Assembly (NCBI RefSeq): GCF_000520975.1
Contig: NZ_JACB01000032.1
Span: 62,001 to 126,000, forward strand
Origin: Aquimarina megaterium XH134
GTDB lineage: Bacteria > Bacteroidota > Bacteroidia > Flavobacteriales > Flavobacteriaceae
Length of the DNA: 64,000 nucleotides
Direction of reading: 5' to 3'
The notes under the pieces: generated by a model
Told to the model about the DNA's origin: nothing
The model's database searches: none
Seen by the model: the letters and a program-made list of their open reading frames with translations, nothing else
Shown: piece by piece, positions 33,788 through 43,723 of the stretch
How the letters are laid out: every line of letters begins with the position of its first letter
Numbering within the stretch: position 1 is the first letter of the stretch
Made by a program: the position numbers and the translations under genes

Positions 33788-36640
33788 ATGAAAACATTTA
33801 CATCATCATTATTTTTCTTCTTTCTTTCTTCTTTTATTTTTTCTCAACAACCAGCTACTAATGCAGAATTGGTACAGAAAGGATTGCTGAATAAAAAGCA
33901 AATGGAAAAGTCTTCTTTAGTGAAACATGTCCCTTTTAATAATATTGGGCCGACTGTAATGAGTGGTCGTGTAGTAGATGTCGATGTGAATCCAGAAAAT
34001 ACTACAGAGTTTTATGTTGGATATGCTTCTGGAGGATTGTGGCATACTGTAAATAATGGAACTACTTTTGAACCTGTTCTTGATTCTGCAGAAACAATTA
34101 ATGTTGGTGATATTGCCGTAGACTGGAAAAATAATATCATTTGGGTAGGAACTGGCGAAAATAATTCATCTAGGTCATCCTATGCAGGGGTAGGAATTCT
34201 AAAATCTACAGATAATGGTAAGACATGGAAAAATGTAGGACTACTCGATTCACATCATATAGGTAGAATCGTTATTAATCCTAATAATCCAGATGAGGTC
34301 GTAGTGGGAGTAACCGGGCACTTATATTCTTCTAATCAAGAACGGGGAGTTTATAAAACAACAGATGGAGGAGCTACCTGGAAAAAAACATTATTTATTA
34401 ACGATCGAACAGGTATTATTGATTTAGCATATGCACCTGAAAACTTTAGTATTATGTATGCAGCTGCATGGGATAAAGATCGTAAAGCCTGGAATTTTGA
34501 AGGTAATGGATTAGGGTCAGGGATTTATAAAAGTACTGATGCAGGAACTACCTGGAGTAAAATATCTATAGAAGGAAGTGGTTTTCCTACGGGAGAAGGA
34601 GTAGGTAGAATAGGCCTTGCTGTTTTTGATGAAAACACGGTATATGCTGTTCATGATAGCCAGTATAGAAGAAAGGAAAATGATACCAAAAAAAGTAACA
34701 GCGGATTAACCAAAGAGGATTTTAAAACGATGTCATCAGAAACTTTTTTAAAATTGGAAAATAAAAAGCTAAATGCATTTTTAAAAACCAATGGGTTTCA
34801 AGAAAAGTATAGAGCAGATAATGTAAAACAACTTGTGCGTGGGGGTACGGTAAAACCAATAGATCTTGCTAAATACCTCGAAAATGCTAATGCAATGTTA
34901 TTTGATACTCCTGTTATAGGAGCAGAAGTATACAGAAGTAATGATGGTGGTAAATCCTGGGCAAAAACCCATAAAGACTATATTGATGATCTATTTTATA
35001 GTTATGGATATTACTTTGCTCAGATACAGGTAAGCCCTGCTAATAAGGATCATATATATATTTCTGGAGTCCCCATTTTGAAATCTAAAGATGCCGGAAA
35101 AACATTTACCAATATTAATGGAAAAAATGTTCATGCCGATCATCATTCGTTATGGATTAACCCTAAAAACCCGATGCATTTGGTAAATGGTAATGATGGA
35201 GGACTAAATATCTCTTATGATGATGGAGAAAACTGGATAAAAGCTAATCAACCTAGTGTGGGACAGTTTTATGCAATTAATATTGATCATGAAAAACCAT
35301 ATAATGTATATGGCGGATTGCAAGATAACGGAGTTTGGGTAGGAGCACATAATGCTAAAGAAGACGATTCCTGGCATCAAAGTGGTCATTATCCTTGGGA
35401 AAGTATTATGGGTGGTGATGGTATGCAGGTACAGATTGATGATCGGGATGCAGATATTGTATATACCGGGTTTCAGTTTGGAAATTATTTTAGAATACAT
35501 CGCGCTACAAATAAACAAATCTATATTCAACCTAAACACGAATTGGGCGAATCTCCTTATCGATTTAATTGGCAAACACCAATCTTATTATCGCCTCACA
35601 ATCAAGATATTTTGTATTTAGGAGGAAATAAATTAATGAGATCGATGAATCAGGGGGATGACTGGACTGCGATATCTAATGATTTAACAAATGGTGGTAA
35701 AAAAGGAAATGTTGCTTATGGAACGTTGACTACAATTGCCGAGTCTATATTTCAATTTGGACTTATCTACACAGGTAGCGATGATGGGTTAGTGTATGTA
35801 ACCAAAAATTCTGGTGGGAGTTGGAGCAAGATTTCGGATTCTTTTCCTAAAGATCTTTGGGTATCAAGAGTGATTGCTTCTTCTCATAAAAAAGAAAGAG
35901 TTTATGTTGCATTAAATGGATATCGATGGGATGACTTTAAACCTTATGTCTATGTAAGTGAAAACTATGGACAGAGTTGGAAAAATATAGGAAATGGCTT
36001 ACCTGTATCTTCAATAAATGTGATTAAAGAAGATCCTAAAAATGAAAATGTATTATATATAGGAACAGATAATGGTGCCTATGTTTCACTAGATAAAGGA
36101 GCAAACTGGCAAGCTTTTTCTAATGGATTACCTAATGTAGCGGTTCACGATATTGTAATCCAACCAGAAGCTAATGATTTATTATTAGGAACACACGGTA
36201 GAAGTATATACAAAACAAATATAGAAGCGGTACAGCTTCTTGATGATAAAGTAATAAACAAGGGACTTCATGTTTTTGATATACCTGCAATGCAGTGGTC
36301 AGATCGATGGGGTGTTTCGTGGAGCAAATGGTCTACACCATATGAACCAACAATTACCATCAAGTTTTATGCTGGAAAATCAGGAGATTTCTCTATTAAA
36401 ATTACTACCGAAGAAGGAAAAGTACTTCAGAAATTTTCTACACAAGCTGATAAGGGGCTTAATTATGTAGAATACGATCTTACGATTACTGAAAAAGGAA
36501 AAAATATACTCGAAAAAGAATTTCCTGATGAAGAAGTTTCTAAAAGAAAAAACGGGAAATATTACCTTCCTACAGGAAGATATTCAATAGAAATTTCTGA
36601 TGGAAAGCAAACAGAAAAAGCCTTGTGGGAAATTAAATAA
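33788..36640 (+). CDS. Secreted BNR/sortilin-like repeat protein (glycosyl hydrolase-like)
   Basis: A 950-residue secreted protein with signal peptide (residues 1-19, ending FIFSQ). It contains many BNR/Asp-box motifs such as STDNGKTWKN, TTDGGATWKK, STDAGTTWSK, SNDGGKSWAK and SLDKGANWQA, implying one or two large beta-propellers of the sortilin/xyloglucanase type. An insertion at about 290-380 interrupts the first propeller. A small beta-sandwich (about 840-950) ends the protein, with no T9SS sorting domain. Relatives are annotated as glycosyl hydrolases, but catalytic residues were not identified here, so a binding or sensor role is equally possible. Monocistronic, ending in a hairpin. Confidence 0.85.
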   Translation: MKTFTSSLFFFFLSSFIFSQQPATNAELVQKGLLNKKQMEKSSLVKHVPFNNIGPTVMSGRVVDVDVNPENTTEFYVGYASGGLWHTVNNGTTFEPVLDSAETINVGDIAVDWKNNIIWVGTGENNSSRSSYAGVGILKSTDNGKTWKNVGLLDSHHIGRIVINPNNPDEVVVGVTGHLYSSNQERGVYKTTDGGATWKKTLFINDRTGIIDLAYAPENFSIMYAAAWDKDRKAWNFEGNGLGSGIYKSTDAGTTWSKISIEGSGFPTGEGVGRIGLAVFDENTVYAVHDSQYRRKENDTKKSNSGLTKEDFKTMSSETFLKLENKKLNAFLKTNGFQEKYRADNVKQLVRGGTVKPIDLAKYLENANAMLFDTPVIGAEVYRSNDGGKSWAKTHKDYIDDLFYSYGYYFAQIQVSPANKDHIYISGVPILKSKDAGKTFTNINGKNVHADHHSLWINPKNPMHLVNGNDGGLNISYDDGENWIKANQPSVGQFYAINIDHEKPYNVYGGLQDNGVWVGAHNAKEDDSWHQSGHYPWESIMGGDGMQVQIDDRDADIVYTGFQFGNYFRIHRATNKQIYIQPKHELGESPYRFNWQTPILLSPHNQDILYLGGNKLMRSMNQGDDWTAISNDLTNGGKKGNVAYGTLTTIAESIFQFGLIYTGSDDGLVYVTKNSGGSWSKISDSFPKDLWVSRVIASSHKKERVYVALNGYRWDDFKPYVYVSENYGQSWKNIGNGLPVSSINVIKEDPKNENVLYIGTDNGAYVSLDKGANWQAFSNGLPNVAVHDIVIQPEANDLLLGTHGRSIYKTNIEAVQLLDDKVINKGLHVFDIPAMQWSDRWGVSWSKWSTPYEPTITIKFYAGKSGDFSIKITTEEGKVLQKFSTQADKGLNYVEYDLTITEKGKNILEKEFPDEEVSKRKNGKYYLPTGRYSIEISDGKQTEKALWEIK

Positions 36641-36667
36641 AAGGAACCTCTAACAACTTATATGTAT

Positions 36668-36697
36668 AAACCCCATCAAAATATTTTGATGGGGTTT
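36668..36697. terminator. Hairpin between convergent genes
   Basis: AAACCCCATCAAAA pairs perfectly with its complement across a 2-nt spacer. Flanking T and A tracts are short. It can serve both the BNR gene (+) and susD (-). Confidence 0.65.
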
Positions 36698-36739
36698 AAG
36701 CAATTCAAACATTTATGATATAAAACAATCATATTTTCT

Positions 36740-38110
36740 TTAGTATCCTTTATTGGGTATCATATTAGAGTTTGCGTTTAATTCGGCTAAAGGAATAGGA
36801 AAGGCATAATTATAACTACCATATACAGGCCCTGCAGAAACTACATTTAGTTTTGGGATATCTTGTTTTGTTCGTGCTAAATCATCAAACCTAAACCCCT
36901 CAAAACATAGTTCTTTTCTTCTTTCTAAAAGAATATTTTCTTTGGTTGCTTCTGTATATAGGTTAGCCCCTCTATTATCAGGAATCATATTTAGCCAGTT
37001 TAAAGCATCACCTATAGCCCCTGTTTCTAATAATGCTTCTGCATAAATTAAAATGATTTCTTCATATCTTATTAGGCTAACATTGTCATCAAAAGATTGA
37101 GAAGGATATTTACCAATGTTTCTTAATTTATCCCCATCGGTATCTATCATACTGGCAGTTCCTCTAATATCACCAGCATCAAAAATAGAAGTAAAATCAT
37201 TATAAGCTACAATATCTGCATACCCAAACCGGTAGATATTTGCCAAGCCGTTTATTCCTTGATTATCTACATTATCAAATGCTAATTCAAAAATAGAATT
37301 AGGGGCGTTATCAACAGACCAACTATCTACATACGAATCTCTATCTAATATAGAGAATTGCCCAGAATCGATTATAGCCTTTGCTGCATCTCTGGCTGTT
37401 ATATATTCTTCAAAATACAATGCTACTCTTGCCTTAACTGCTTTTGCAGTATAGCTAGTTACATAGCTAGATGTACCATTAAGAGTTTCTGACATTAAGG
37501 ATGACGCTTTGTCGAGATCTGCAAGAATTAAATTTTTTACTTCCTCTACAGTTTTTCTACCAGGCAGAAGATCATTATCATCTTTAAACTTATCGATATA
37601 AGGAACTCCCAAAGCTCCTAATCCGCCATTATCAACATGTTGTTGGCCATATAAGCGTAGCAAATCAAAATGGCCTAGTGCTCTTATGACATAAGCTTGT
37701 CCTTTAATATGATTGATTTGATCTTGATCTCCTTCAACACCTTCTATATTAATAGCAATATTTGCTGTAGATATGGTTGTATAGATTACAGACCAGGTAT
37801 CTAAAGCATATCCATTGGCATCAGTCATATTCATATCACTTACACTAATAAAACGACCAGACTCACCAGTAGAATATGTATTATCTGATCTTGCTTCTCC
37901 ATATATGATAATGTCCCTACCATAATAGGTAGATTGAGTCATCCAACTATAGGTACCATTTAAAAGATTAGATAAATCTTCTACAGTACTTATATTGCCT
38001 TCTAAGTTCTGATTTTGGAGTAAAGTAGGCTCTAAATCATCATTACTACAAGAGGGTATTAATGCTATAAATAAAGCACTATATACGAGGTATATTATTT
38101 TTTTTGTCAT
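36740..38110 (-). CDS. SusD/RagB family nutrient-binding lipoprotein
   Basis: A 456-residue lipoprotein (lipobox IPSC, Cys21). SusD features are the N-terminal VEDLSNLLNGTYSWM, helical TPR-like repeats (QAYVIRALGHFDLLRLYGQ), ALLETGAIGDALNWLNMIPDNRG, and the C-terminal ERRKELCFEGFRFDDLAR. SusD proteins form the surface lid of a SusC transporter and bind the ligand, commonly a glycan or peptide. It overlaps the operon with susC, only 3 bp apart. No glycoside hydrolase genes lie directly beside the pair, so the substrate cannot be assigned. Confidence 0.94.
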   Translation of the reverse strand: MTKKIIYLVYSALFIALIPSCSNDDLEPTLLQNQNLEGNISTVEDLSNLLNGTYSWMTQSTYYGRDIIIYGEARSDNTYSTGESGRFISVSDMNMTDANGYALDTWSVIYTTISTANIAINIEGVEGDQDQINHIKGQAYVIRALGHFDLLRLYGQQHVDNGGLGALGVPYIDKFKDDNDLLPGRKTVEEVKNLILADLDKASSLMSETLNGTSSYVTSYTAKAVKARVALYFEEYITARDAAKAIIDSGQFSILDRDSYVDSWSVDNAPNSIFELAFDNVDNQGINGLANIYRFGYADIVAYNDFTSIFDAGDIRGTASMIDTDGDKLRNIGKYPSQSFDDNVSLIRYEEIILIYAEALLETGAIGDALNWLNMIPDNRGANLYTEATKENILLERRKELCFEGFRFDDLARTKQDIPKLNVVSAGPVYGSYNYAFPIPLAELNANSNMIPNKGY

Positions 38111-38113
38111 GAT

Positions 38114-41100
38114 TTAAAATTTTAGGTTAACGCCAAATACAAATGATTTTACAGGTGGTGTAGTTAATCTGGTAAATCCATCGGTTCTTACTTCTGGATC
38201 GTGTTTTAATCGATCATCTTTTACCCAGGTAAATAGGTTGGTTCCTCTTAAGGTAAAAGTGATTCCATCTACTCCTATTGTTTCTAAAGCACTATTAGTA
38301 AGGTTATATCCTAATACCAATTCTCTTAATCGTATATAATCGCCATCATATAAGAATCGAGTGGAAGTTGAGGAAGATTGATTTCCTGCTCCTGTATTTG
38401 ATTGTAGAGCTGGATAATCTGTAATATCTCCGGGTTTTTTCCAGCTTTGTAAGAGTTCTTCTGTACCATTAAAATATAAGGTACTGTTTAACCCGTTACT
38501 TTTGGTATAATACGACCAGCTTTCGTATACTTTGTTACCACCTGTAAAATATAGATTAGCATCTATAAAGAATCCTTTATAATCTATATGAGTCCCAAAA
38601 CCACCACTATAAGTTGGGATAGCGCTACTACCTTGAAAAGCTACTTCTGCTTCATTAAAATTATTTGTAGTTTCACCATCTACACCATTAATATACCACA
38701 AAGGATCACCATTCTCTGGATCTACACCTGCCCATTTTCTCATATACCACTCATATATTGGATGCCCTACTTCTACTCTTCGCGTTCCTGTGGTAATTAC
38801 AATATCGTTTCCAGAAGCATCTTTTGCCAGTTTCTTGACTTCGTTATCTACAGTAGCTATGTTTCCAAAAATACTCCAGTTAAAATCTTGCCCGCTTATT
38901 ATATTATAGTTTAGTTCTATTTCAATACCCTTATTTACAACTTCTCCAATATTTCTGTTAACATCTGCAAATCCAGTGGTTCGGGATAATCCTACTTCTT
39001 GTAAAATATCAAAGGTTTTTTTATTGTAATAGGCAACTGACCCCGATATTTTATCGTTGAAAAGCCCAAAATCGATACCCATATCTAGTGTATTATTTTT
39101 TTCCCAGGATAAGAATTCGTTTCCATATCCTATGGGATATATCCCCGGATTAGCATTGTAATCTGCGTCGTAAGCCAAAAGGGATTGATATTCATTAATG
39201 TCTACTCCTGCACTACCACTAGTTCCATAAGAGGCTCTTAATCTTAAATTACTAAATAAAGTGCTGTCATATAAAAATTCTTCTGAAGTGATGTTCCATG
39301 CTGCACCTATTGACCAGAAGTCGCCAAAACGTTGATTTCGTGAAAAACGTGAAGAAGCTTCTCTTCGATAAGTAGCATCTAGTATATATTTATCGTCAAA
39401 ATTATAGTTTAACATTCCCAGGTAAGAAAGGTTCTTCCAATCACTAAAAGAAGTACTGGCTTCAAAATTAATACTGGCTTCGTCTACAAAGGTTAATCCA
39501 TCTTTTGGAAATTTTTCGCCTTGAGCACTTATGAAGTTGTATTTATTTTTTTGGAACTCCTGTAGTATAGTAATATCAAAACTATGTCTGTCCAGGCTGG
39601 TTTTATAGTTTAAAGAATTTTGAGTGACCCAATTAAAGTTACGACTGGTAGAAGCATAAGAACTACCACCTTCTTCTACAGCGTTCCCATGAACCCTATT
39701 AGAAAAATTTTTGTAGTTAGCTAAATTATAATCTATACTAAAATTGGTTTTAAATTTTAAGCCTTTCAGAATTTTCCATTCTAAAGTAGTACTATTCATT
39801 GCGCGAGTAACATCATTATTAATGATATCGTTCTCTATTAAATAAAGATAATTAAAGTAGTTGGTAGCGCTTCCAAAGTCAGTAAGATTCAAGGTTCCGT
39901 CTGCATTATATGCAGGTAGTGTTGGTGGTACAAAGAATTGAGCAGAAAGTCCACTTGCAAAAAATGCTCCTTGTTCAAACAATCCATTTTGATCGATATT
40001 AGAAACACTAAGATTATTTATAAATTTTAGCGAATTAGTCATGTCTTTCGAAAAATTAAATTTTGCAGTGATTCTTTCGTAATCTGTTCCTTTAACGATA
40101 CCTTCGGTTTTGTTATATCCTAAAGAAGTATAGAAAGTAGAGGTTTCACTACCTCCTGTCGCAGAGAAATCAAATGTTTGCAAAGCAGGATTATCAGTCT
40201 TTACAATTTCCTGCCAGTTTGCTTCTGGCCTTCCATTTGTATTCCAGTCGGTATATGAAGTACCCCAGAATCCAGGAAACCGCTCATAAAGATCCTTAGC
40301 TTCAGATCTGTCTATACTATATGTTTCTCCATAAGTATTAAATACAGCGTCATAAAAAAGTTCTTCTCGTTGTGCTGCAGTTAACATTTTCGGACCCTTT
40401 ACTGCTTGCTCCTGATACCCATAAGTAGAAGTAAAATTAAATGTCGTTTTTCTATTTTTTCTACCATTCTTTGTAGTGATTACAATAACCCCGTTAGATC
40501 CTCTTGCCCCGTAAGCGGCGGTTGCAGAAGCATCCTTAAGAACGGTAATACTTTCTACGTCTCTGCTATTGATACTGGATAGAGAGCTTAATGAACTGGC
40601 AGAACTACTACCAGAAGTATTATAATTAACCATAGGCACCCCATCGATTACAAAAAGTGGAGCATTAGATGAAGTAATAGAGCCTACTCCCCGAATTCGG
40701 ATTTGTTGTGTTGATCCAGGAGTTCCCGAAGAAGAAGCTATGTTTAAACCCGCGACCTTACCTTGTAATGCCTGATCTACTGTTACTACAGGTACATCAT
40801 TAATTTCATCGGCAACAACTTGCACAGTACTACCCGTAATTTCATTTTTACCTCTCGTAGTATATCCAAGTACAACGATTTCTTCGAGTTCCTGGGTATC
40901 TGATACCATTTCGATATTAATAGTGTTTGATATGGCATCTATTATTCTCTCTTCTGTTTTCATTCCGATATAAGAAAACATCAATATCTCACCAGCTTTG
41001 GCATTAATGATATAGTTGCCATCAAAATCTGTTTGAGCACCCTGGTTTGATCCTTTGATAATTACTGCTACTCCAGGTAATGGAATACCACTATCATCTG

Positions 41101-41284
41101 TTACTTTTCCTTTTATTTCTCTTTCCTGCAGAACATCACCAATTTTATGTGCTTTGTAAGTATTTCCATATGCATTAAACAGCCCCACAGATAAACATAA
41201 CATAAAAATTGTTGTGGTTGTAAACAGTTGATTTTTAATAATTTCTGCTGAATTCAAAAAATAAGTGTTGATTTTTTTATTCAT
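38114..41284 (-). CDS. SusC/RagA TonB-linked outer membrane transporter
   Basis: A 1056-residue outer-membrane protein. An unusually long N-terminal leader contains a signal (LFTTTTIFMLCLSVGLFNAYG). A carboxypeptidase-D-like domain follows (about 55-130, GKVTDDSGIPLPGVAV, DFDGNYIINA), then the SusC TonB-box region ELEEIVVLGYT, a plug domain (DQALQGKVAGLNI, IRIRGVGSI, NAPLFVIDGVP, ESITVLKDASATAAYG) and a 22-strand barrel ending in a Phe residue. It imports large ligands together with the SusD protein encoded directly downstream, driven by TonB. The 577-bp region upstream is shared with the divergent GAF-AraC gene at 41862, which is a candidate regulator by position only. Confidence 0.95.
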   Translation of the reverse strand: MNKKINTYFLNSAEIIKNQLFTTTTIFMLCLSVGLFNAYGNTYKAHKIGDVLQEREIKGKVTDDSGIPLPGVAVIIKGSNQGAQTDFDGNYIINAKAGEILMFSYIGMKTEERIIDAISNTINIEMVSDTQELEEIVVLGYTTRGKNEITGSTVQVVADEINDVPVVTVDQALQGKVAGLNIASSSGTPGSTQQIRIRGVGSITSSNAPLFVIDGVPMVNYNTSGSSSASSLSSLSSINSRDVESITVLKDASATAAYGARGSNGVIVITTKNGRKNRKTTFNFTSTYGYQEQAVKGPKMLTAAQREELFYDAVFNTYGETYSIDRSEAKDLYERFPGFWGTSYTDWNTNGRPEANWQEIVKTDNPALQTFDFSATGGSETSTFYTSLGYNKTEGIVKGTDYERITAKFNFSKDMTNSLKFINNLSVSNIDQNGLFEQGAFFASGLSAQFFVPPTLPAYNADGTLNLTDFGSATNYFNYLYLIENDIINNDVTRAMNSTTLEWKILKGLKFKTNFSIDYNLANYKNFSNRVHGNAVEEGGSSYASTSRNFNWVTQNSLNYKTSLDRHSFDITILQEFQKNKYNFISAQGEKFPKDGLTFVDEASINFEASTSFSDWKNLSYLGMLNYNFDDKYILDATYRREASSRFSRNQRFGDFWSIGAAWNITSEEFLYDSTLFSNLRLRASYGTSGSAGVDINEYQSLLAYDADYNANPGIYPIGYGNEFLSWEKNNTLDMGIDFGLFNDKISGSVAYYNKKTFDILQEVGLSRTTGFADVNRNIGEVVNKGIEIELNYNIISGQDFNWSIFGNIATVDNEVKKLAKDASGNDIVITTGTRRVEVGHPIYEWYMRKWAGVDPENGDPLWYINGVDGETTNNFNEAEVAFQGSSAIPTYSGGFGTHIDYKGFFIDANLYFTGGNKVYESWSYYTKSNGLNSTLYFNGTEELLQSWKKPGDITDYPALQSNTGAGNQSSSTSTRFLYDGDYIRLRELVLGYNLTNSALETIGVDGITFTLRGTNLFTWVKDDRLKHDPEVRTDGFTRLTTPPVKSFVFGVNLKF

Positions 41285-41442
41285 AATTCGTTTTTCTAAA
41301 AATTGATTTTGTTGTTCTTTTCCCCTTGTGTAAGAAGTTTACTCTAATGCTTCGTAGAGTCTGATTTTATTCCATAAAGTGTTGTTTTAAGTTTGTATTA
41401 ATATTGATTTCGTGCTCTGTTTTTTTCGTATAGGCCGAGCTT

Positions 41443-41468
41443 GACACATCTATCGATATAGATGTGTC
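41443..41468. repeat. Perfect-armed palindrome upstream of susC
   Basis: GACACATCTAT and ATAGATGTGTC form 11-bp perfect arms around CGAT. It lies about 160 bp before the susC ATG and about 380 bp before the AraC gene. There is no T run, so an operator is more likely than a terminator. Confidence 0.6.
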
Positions 41469-41845
41469 TACCGTTATATTATATTTTCAGTAATGTTGTT
41501 AAGTACTTGTTTTCCCTATATTCAGTCTAACATCATCAAAGAGAACTAAATGTTGATATTTCAAATTTTGTAGATAAATTTTGATAATTATTCAGCAAGA
41601 CTGCTTTATTTTTTATAAAATGAAAACAATTCGAATGGCATTGTGTTTTTTTGTCAAAAACAGAATATTATTCAGTATAGTAAGAGTGTAAAAAAGAGAT
41701 AATTTTAAATTAAGTAAGTATTTTATGATATATTAACAAGAAACCTTGTCATATTAATATAATTTTATAATAAATGATAAAAATAACCTGAAATATAGGG
41801 TGGGGTCTGTGCGTTATTAAACGTTATAGATAGTGTAGATAGGAA

Positions 41846-41853
41846 TACATTTG
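41846..41853 (+). promoter_or_regulatory. -7 box of the GAF-AraC gene
   Basis: TACATTTG matches TAnnTTTG exactly, 8 bp before the ATG at 41862. No clear TTG -33 element precedes it, so transcription may depend on an activator. Confidence 0.5.
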
Positions 41854-41861
41854 CGTAATCA

Positions 41862-43565
41862 ATGAAAATAAACCCATACAATATTATTTTGCTTATAGGG
41901 TGTCTGGGTATTGTAATTTTTGCAATTCTTAAATTATGTTGTTGCAAAAAAAAAGAAAAGACATTTAAGTTTTTTTATTATTTTTTGATTACCGCAAATT
42001 TGGTAATCATTCAAATACTATTAATAGATTTTGGAATTACCAAGTTATATCCTTGGATTCTTATACTGTATACTCCATTCGAATTTTTGTCACCTGTTTT
42101 TTTTACTGCATTTACCTGTTATTATCTTGAGAAAGAGGAAATATATAAAAGGTATCAACGATATCTTTTAATCCCATTTATGGTGTTTTTTGTTGTATAT
42201 ACCTTAATAAAGATTAATATTCTGATTGATTATTCTATTTTTTCAAAAAACACAGCTTCTTTTCTTCTTAATGAAATAGATGAAAATTTCACCGTTATTT
42301 TTTGTTTTATGCTTTCTATATGGAATTATCGTATTATACAGAGATATGAGAATTCTTTAGGAAGATTATCTTTTGTTTATGTTAGAAAAAAAACAAAATG
42401 GATAAAGAATATTTTTGTTGCATTAGTGATTCTGTCGGTGTTATGGATGCTTACTATTACTTTGTTTTTTATTAAAGAAGAGATAACGGGTCATTCTGCA
42501 TATTATCCAATTTGGATGCTATATATGATTTTTTGCTACGCTTTTCTCTTTTTGGGGATGAAACATTTAAACAAAGTATCGGGTAGCGTTACTAATTTAG
42601 AAGACCCAATACAGAAGAAGATTATTAATTTTCAGCTATCAGGACTAGATCATGTTTTCTCAGAAAGAGAACTTCAATTAGTACACTCTAATCCCATATC
42701 TATTACAGGAATATTAAGTTATTTTGCTACTTCTTTGTTTGATAAAAATAAAAGAGATGATGTTTTATCAGATATTGTAGAGAATTGTATTTCTCAATTA
42801 CAACTACAAGAATGTAGTATCTATATGATATGTAAAGAAAATAAGACATTAATTCCCAAAGCAATATATAGTAACAAAAACAATTGTGAAATCATAAAAA
42901 GAAAAAAACAAATACCTATTCCAATCGGAGAAGGAACCTTGGGTAAAGTAGTACAATTAGAGAAATATCAATGTGTAGAAAACTTAAGTGTAATTATAGG
43001 TGATAATGAGAAGTACATTACAAGAAGATCAAAACTTTCTGTTCCTATATTTATAAGAAAGAAGGTAGTAGGAGTCTTGGATGCCGAGCACGACGAGAAA
43101 GCATATTTTAAGTCACATCATATTGCATTATTTCTATTGATAGCTAAATTAACAGAAATAAAACTTTCTCAAATCAACACCAATACCAATCCAGTAGTAC
43201 TCACTAATATTACAAATGACAATGCTTACTTTAAAGAGTTGGATTTTTTAATGAAAGAAGAAAAAATTTATGTAGACCCTAATTTAGGTCTAGAAAATAT
43301 TTCAAAAAGACTACAAATAAGCAGTAACTATCTATCCCAATTGATCAATAAACTAGGAGGCTGTAATTTTTCTGATTATATAAATAGTTATAGGGTCGAA
43401 GAAGTAAAATCCAAACTAAAAGATCCAGATTATGATAACTATACCGTACTTGGTATTGCCATGGAATGTGGATTTAATTCGAAATCACCTTTTTATTCTG
43501 CATTTAAAAAACACACTGGAGTCTCTCCCAAAGAATATAGACAACAGCAACAAATTATGTCCTGA
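41862..43565 (+). CDS. 7TM-GAF-AraC transcriptional regulator
   Basis: A 567-residue membrane regulator. Residues about 5-245 contain seven hydrophobic segments (the first being IILLIGCLGIVIFAIL, the last WMLYMIFCYAFLFLGM). A GAF domain follows (about 280-440; NCISQLQLQECSIYMI, GEGTLGKVVQ, VVGVLDAEH), then a C-terminal AraC domain (about 465-562; SNYLSQLINKLGG, FSDYINSYRVEEV, IAMECGFNSKSPFYSAFKKHTG). It is a paralogue of 52043-53317, which has only two membrane helices. The GAF also resembles that of the LytS-type protein at 4680. Its stop codon lies inside repeat R1, the proposed operator of the next gene, so it may act on that site. Ligand unknown. Confidence 0.9.
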   Translation: MKINPYNIILLIGCLGIVIFAILKLCCCKKKEKTFKFFYYFLITANLVIIQILLIDFGITKLYPWILILYTPFEFLSPVFFTAFTCYYLEKEEIYKRYQRYLLIPFMVFFVVYTLIKINILIDYSIFSKNTASFLLNEIDENFTVIFCFMLSIWNYRIIQRYENSLGRLSFVYVRKKTKWIKNIFVALVILSVLWMLTITLFFIKEEITGHSAYYPIWMLYMIFCYAFLFLGMKHLNKVSGSVTNLEDPIQKKIINFQLSGLDHVFSERELQLVHSNPISITGILSYFATSLFDKNKRDDVLSDIVENCISQLQLQECSIYMICKENKTLIPKAIYSNKNNCEIIKRKKQIPIPIGEGTLGKVVQLEKYQCVENLSVIIGDNEKYITRRSKLSVPIFIRKKVVGVLDAEHDEKAYFKSHHIALFLLIAKLTEIKLSQINTNTNPVVLTNITNDNAYFKELDFLMKEEKIYVDPNLGLENISKRLQISSNYLSQLINKLGGCNFSDYINSYRVEEVKSKLKDPDYDNYTVLGIAMECGFNSKSPFYSAFKKHTGVSPKEYRQQQQIMS

Positions 43566-43620
43566 TTTCTTGAAATTCAAACTTTAAGGACACTTATAAT
43601 TTTTAATGTTATTAGAATTG
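43558..43620 (+). promoter_or_regulatory. R1: 35-bp nested palindrome plus -7-like element
   Basis: The palindrome occupies 43558-43592. Its outer arms are TGTCCT and AGGACA, its centre TTGAAATTCAA. Exactly 20 bp later TAGAATTG (43613-43620) resembles TAnnTTTG. It overlaps the end of the GAF-AraC gene and precedes the lipoprotein gene at 43724. The core TTGAAATTCAAACTTT is shared with R2, R3 and R4, and the outer arms covary between copies. Confidence 0.8.
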
Positions 43621-43657
43621 CATCTCATTTGTATTTTATACAGTTGAGTTTGTGTAT

Positions 43658-43701
43658 AAGGTGAGTAGGTTTTGGGCCCTTAAAATGTACTCACCTTTTT
43701 T
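43658..43701 (+). terminator. Terminator-like hairpin in the leader of 43724
   Basis: AAGGTGAGTA and TACTCACCTT form a 10-bp perfect stem with a structured interior (GGGCCC), followed by six T. It lies after the R1 promoter but 22 bp before the gene start, so it may attenuate that gene or end read-through from the regulator. Confidence 0.75.
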
Positions 43702-43723
43702 AAATATCTTAAAATCTAATAAT

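Larger units (their letters stand above)
41285..41861. other. Long divergent intergenic region
   Basis: No gene was found between susC (-) and the GAF-AraC gene (+). It holds the palindrome at 41443-41468 and the -7 box at 41846. A 24-codon open frame near 41621 has no supporting features. Confidence 0.6.

Noticed and set aside
43558..43592. R1 and R2 palindromes as simple terminators of the regulator genes
   Set aside because: No T run follows them, and the constant 20-bp distance to a -7-like box in four copies fits promoters better.
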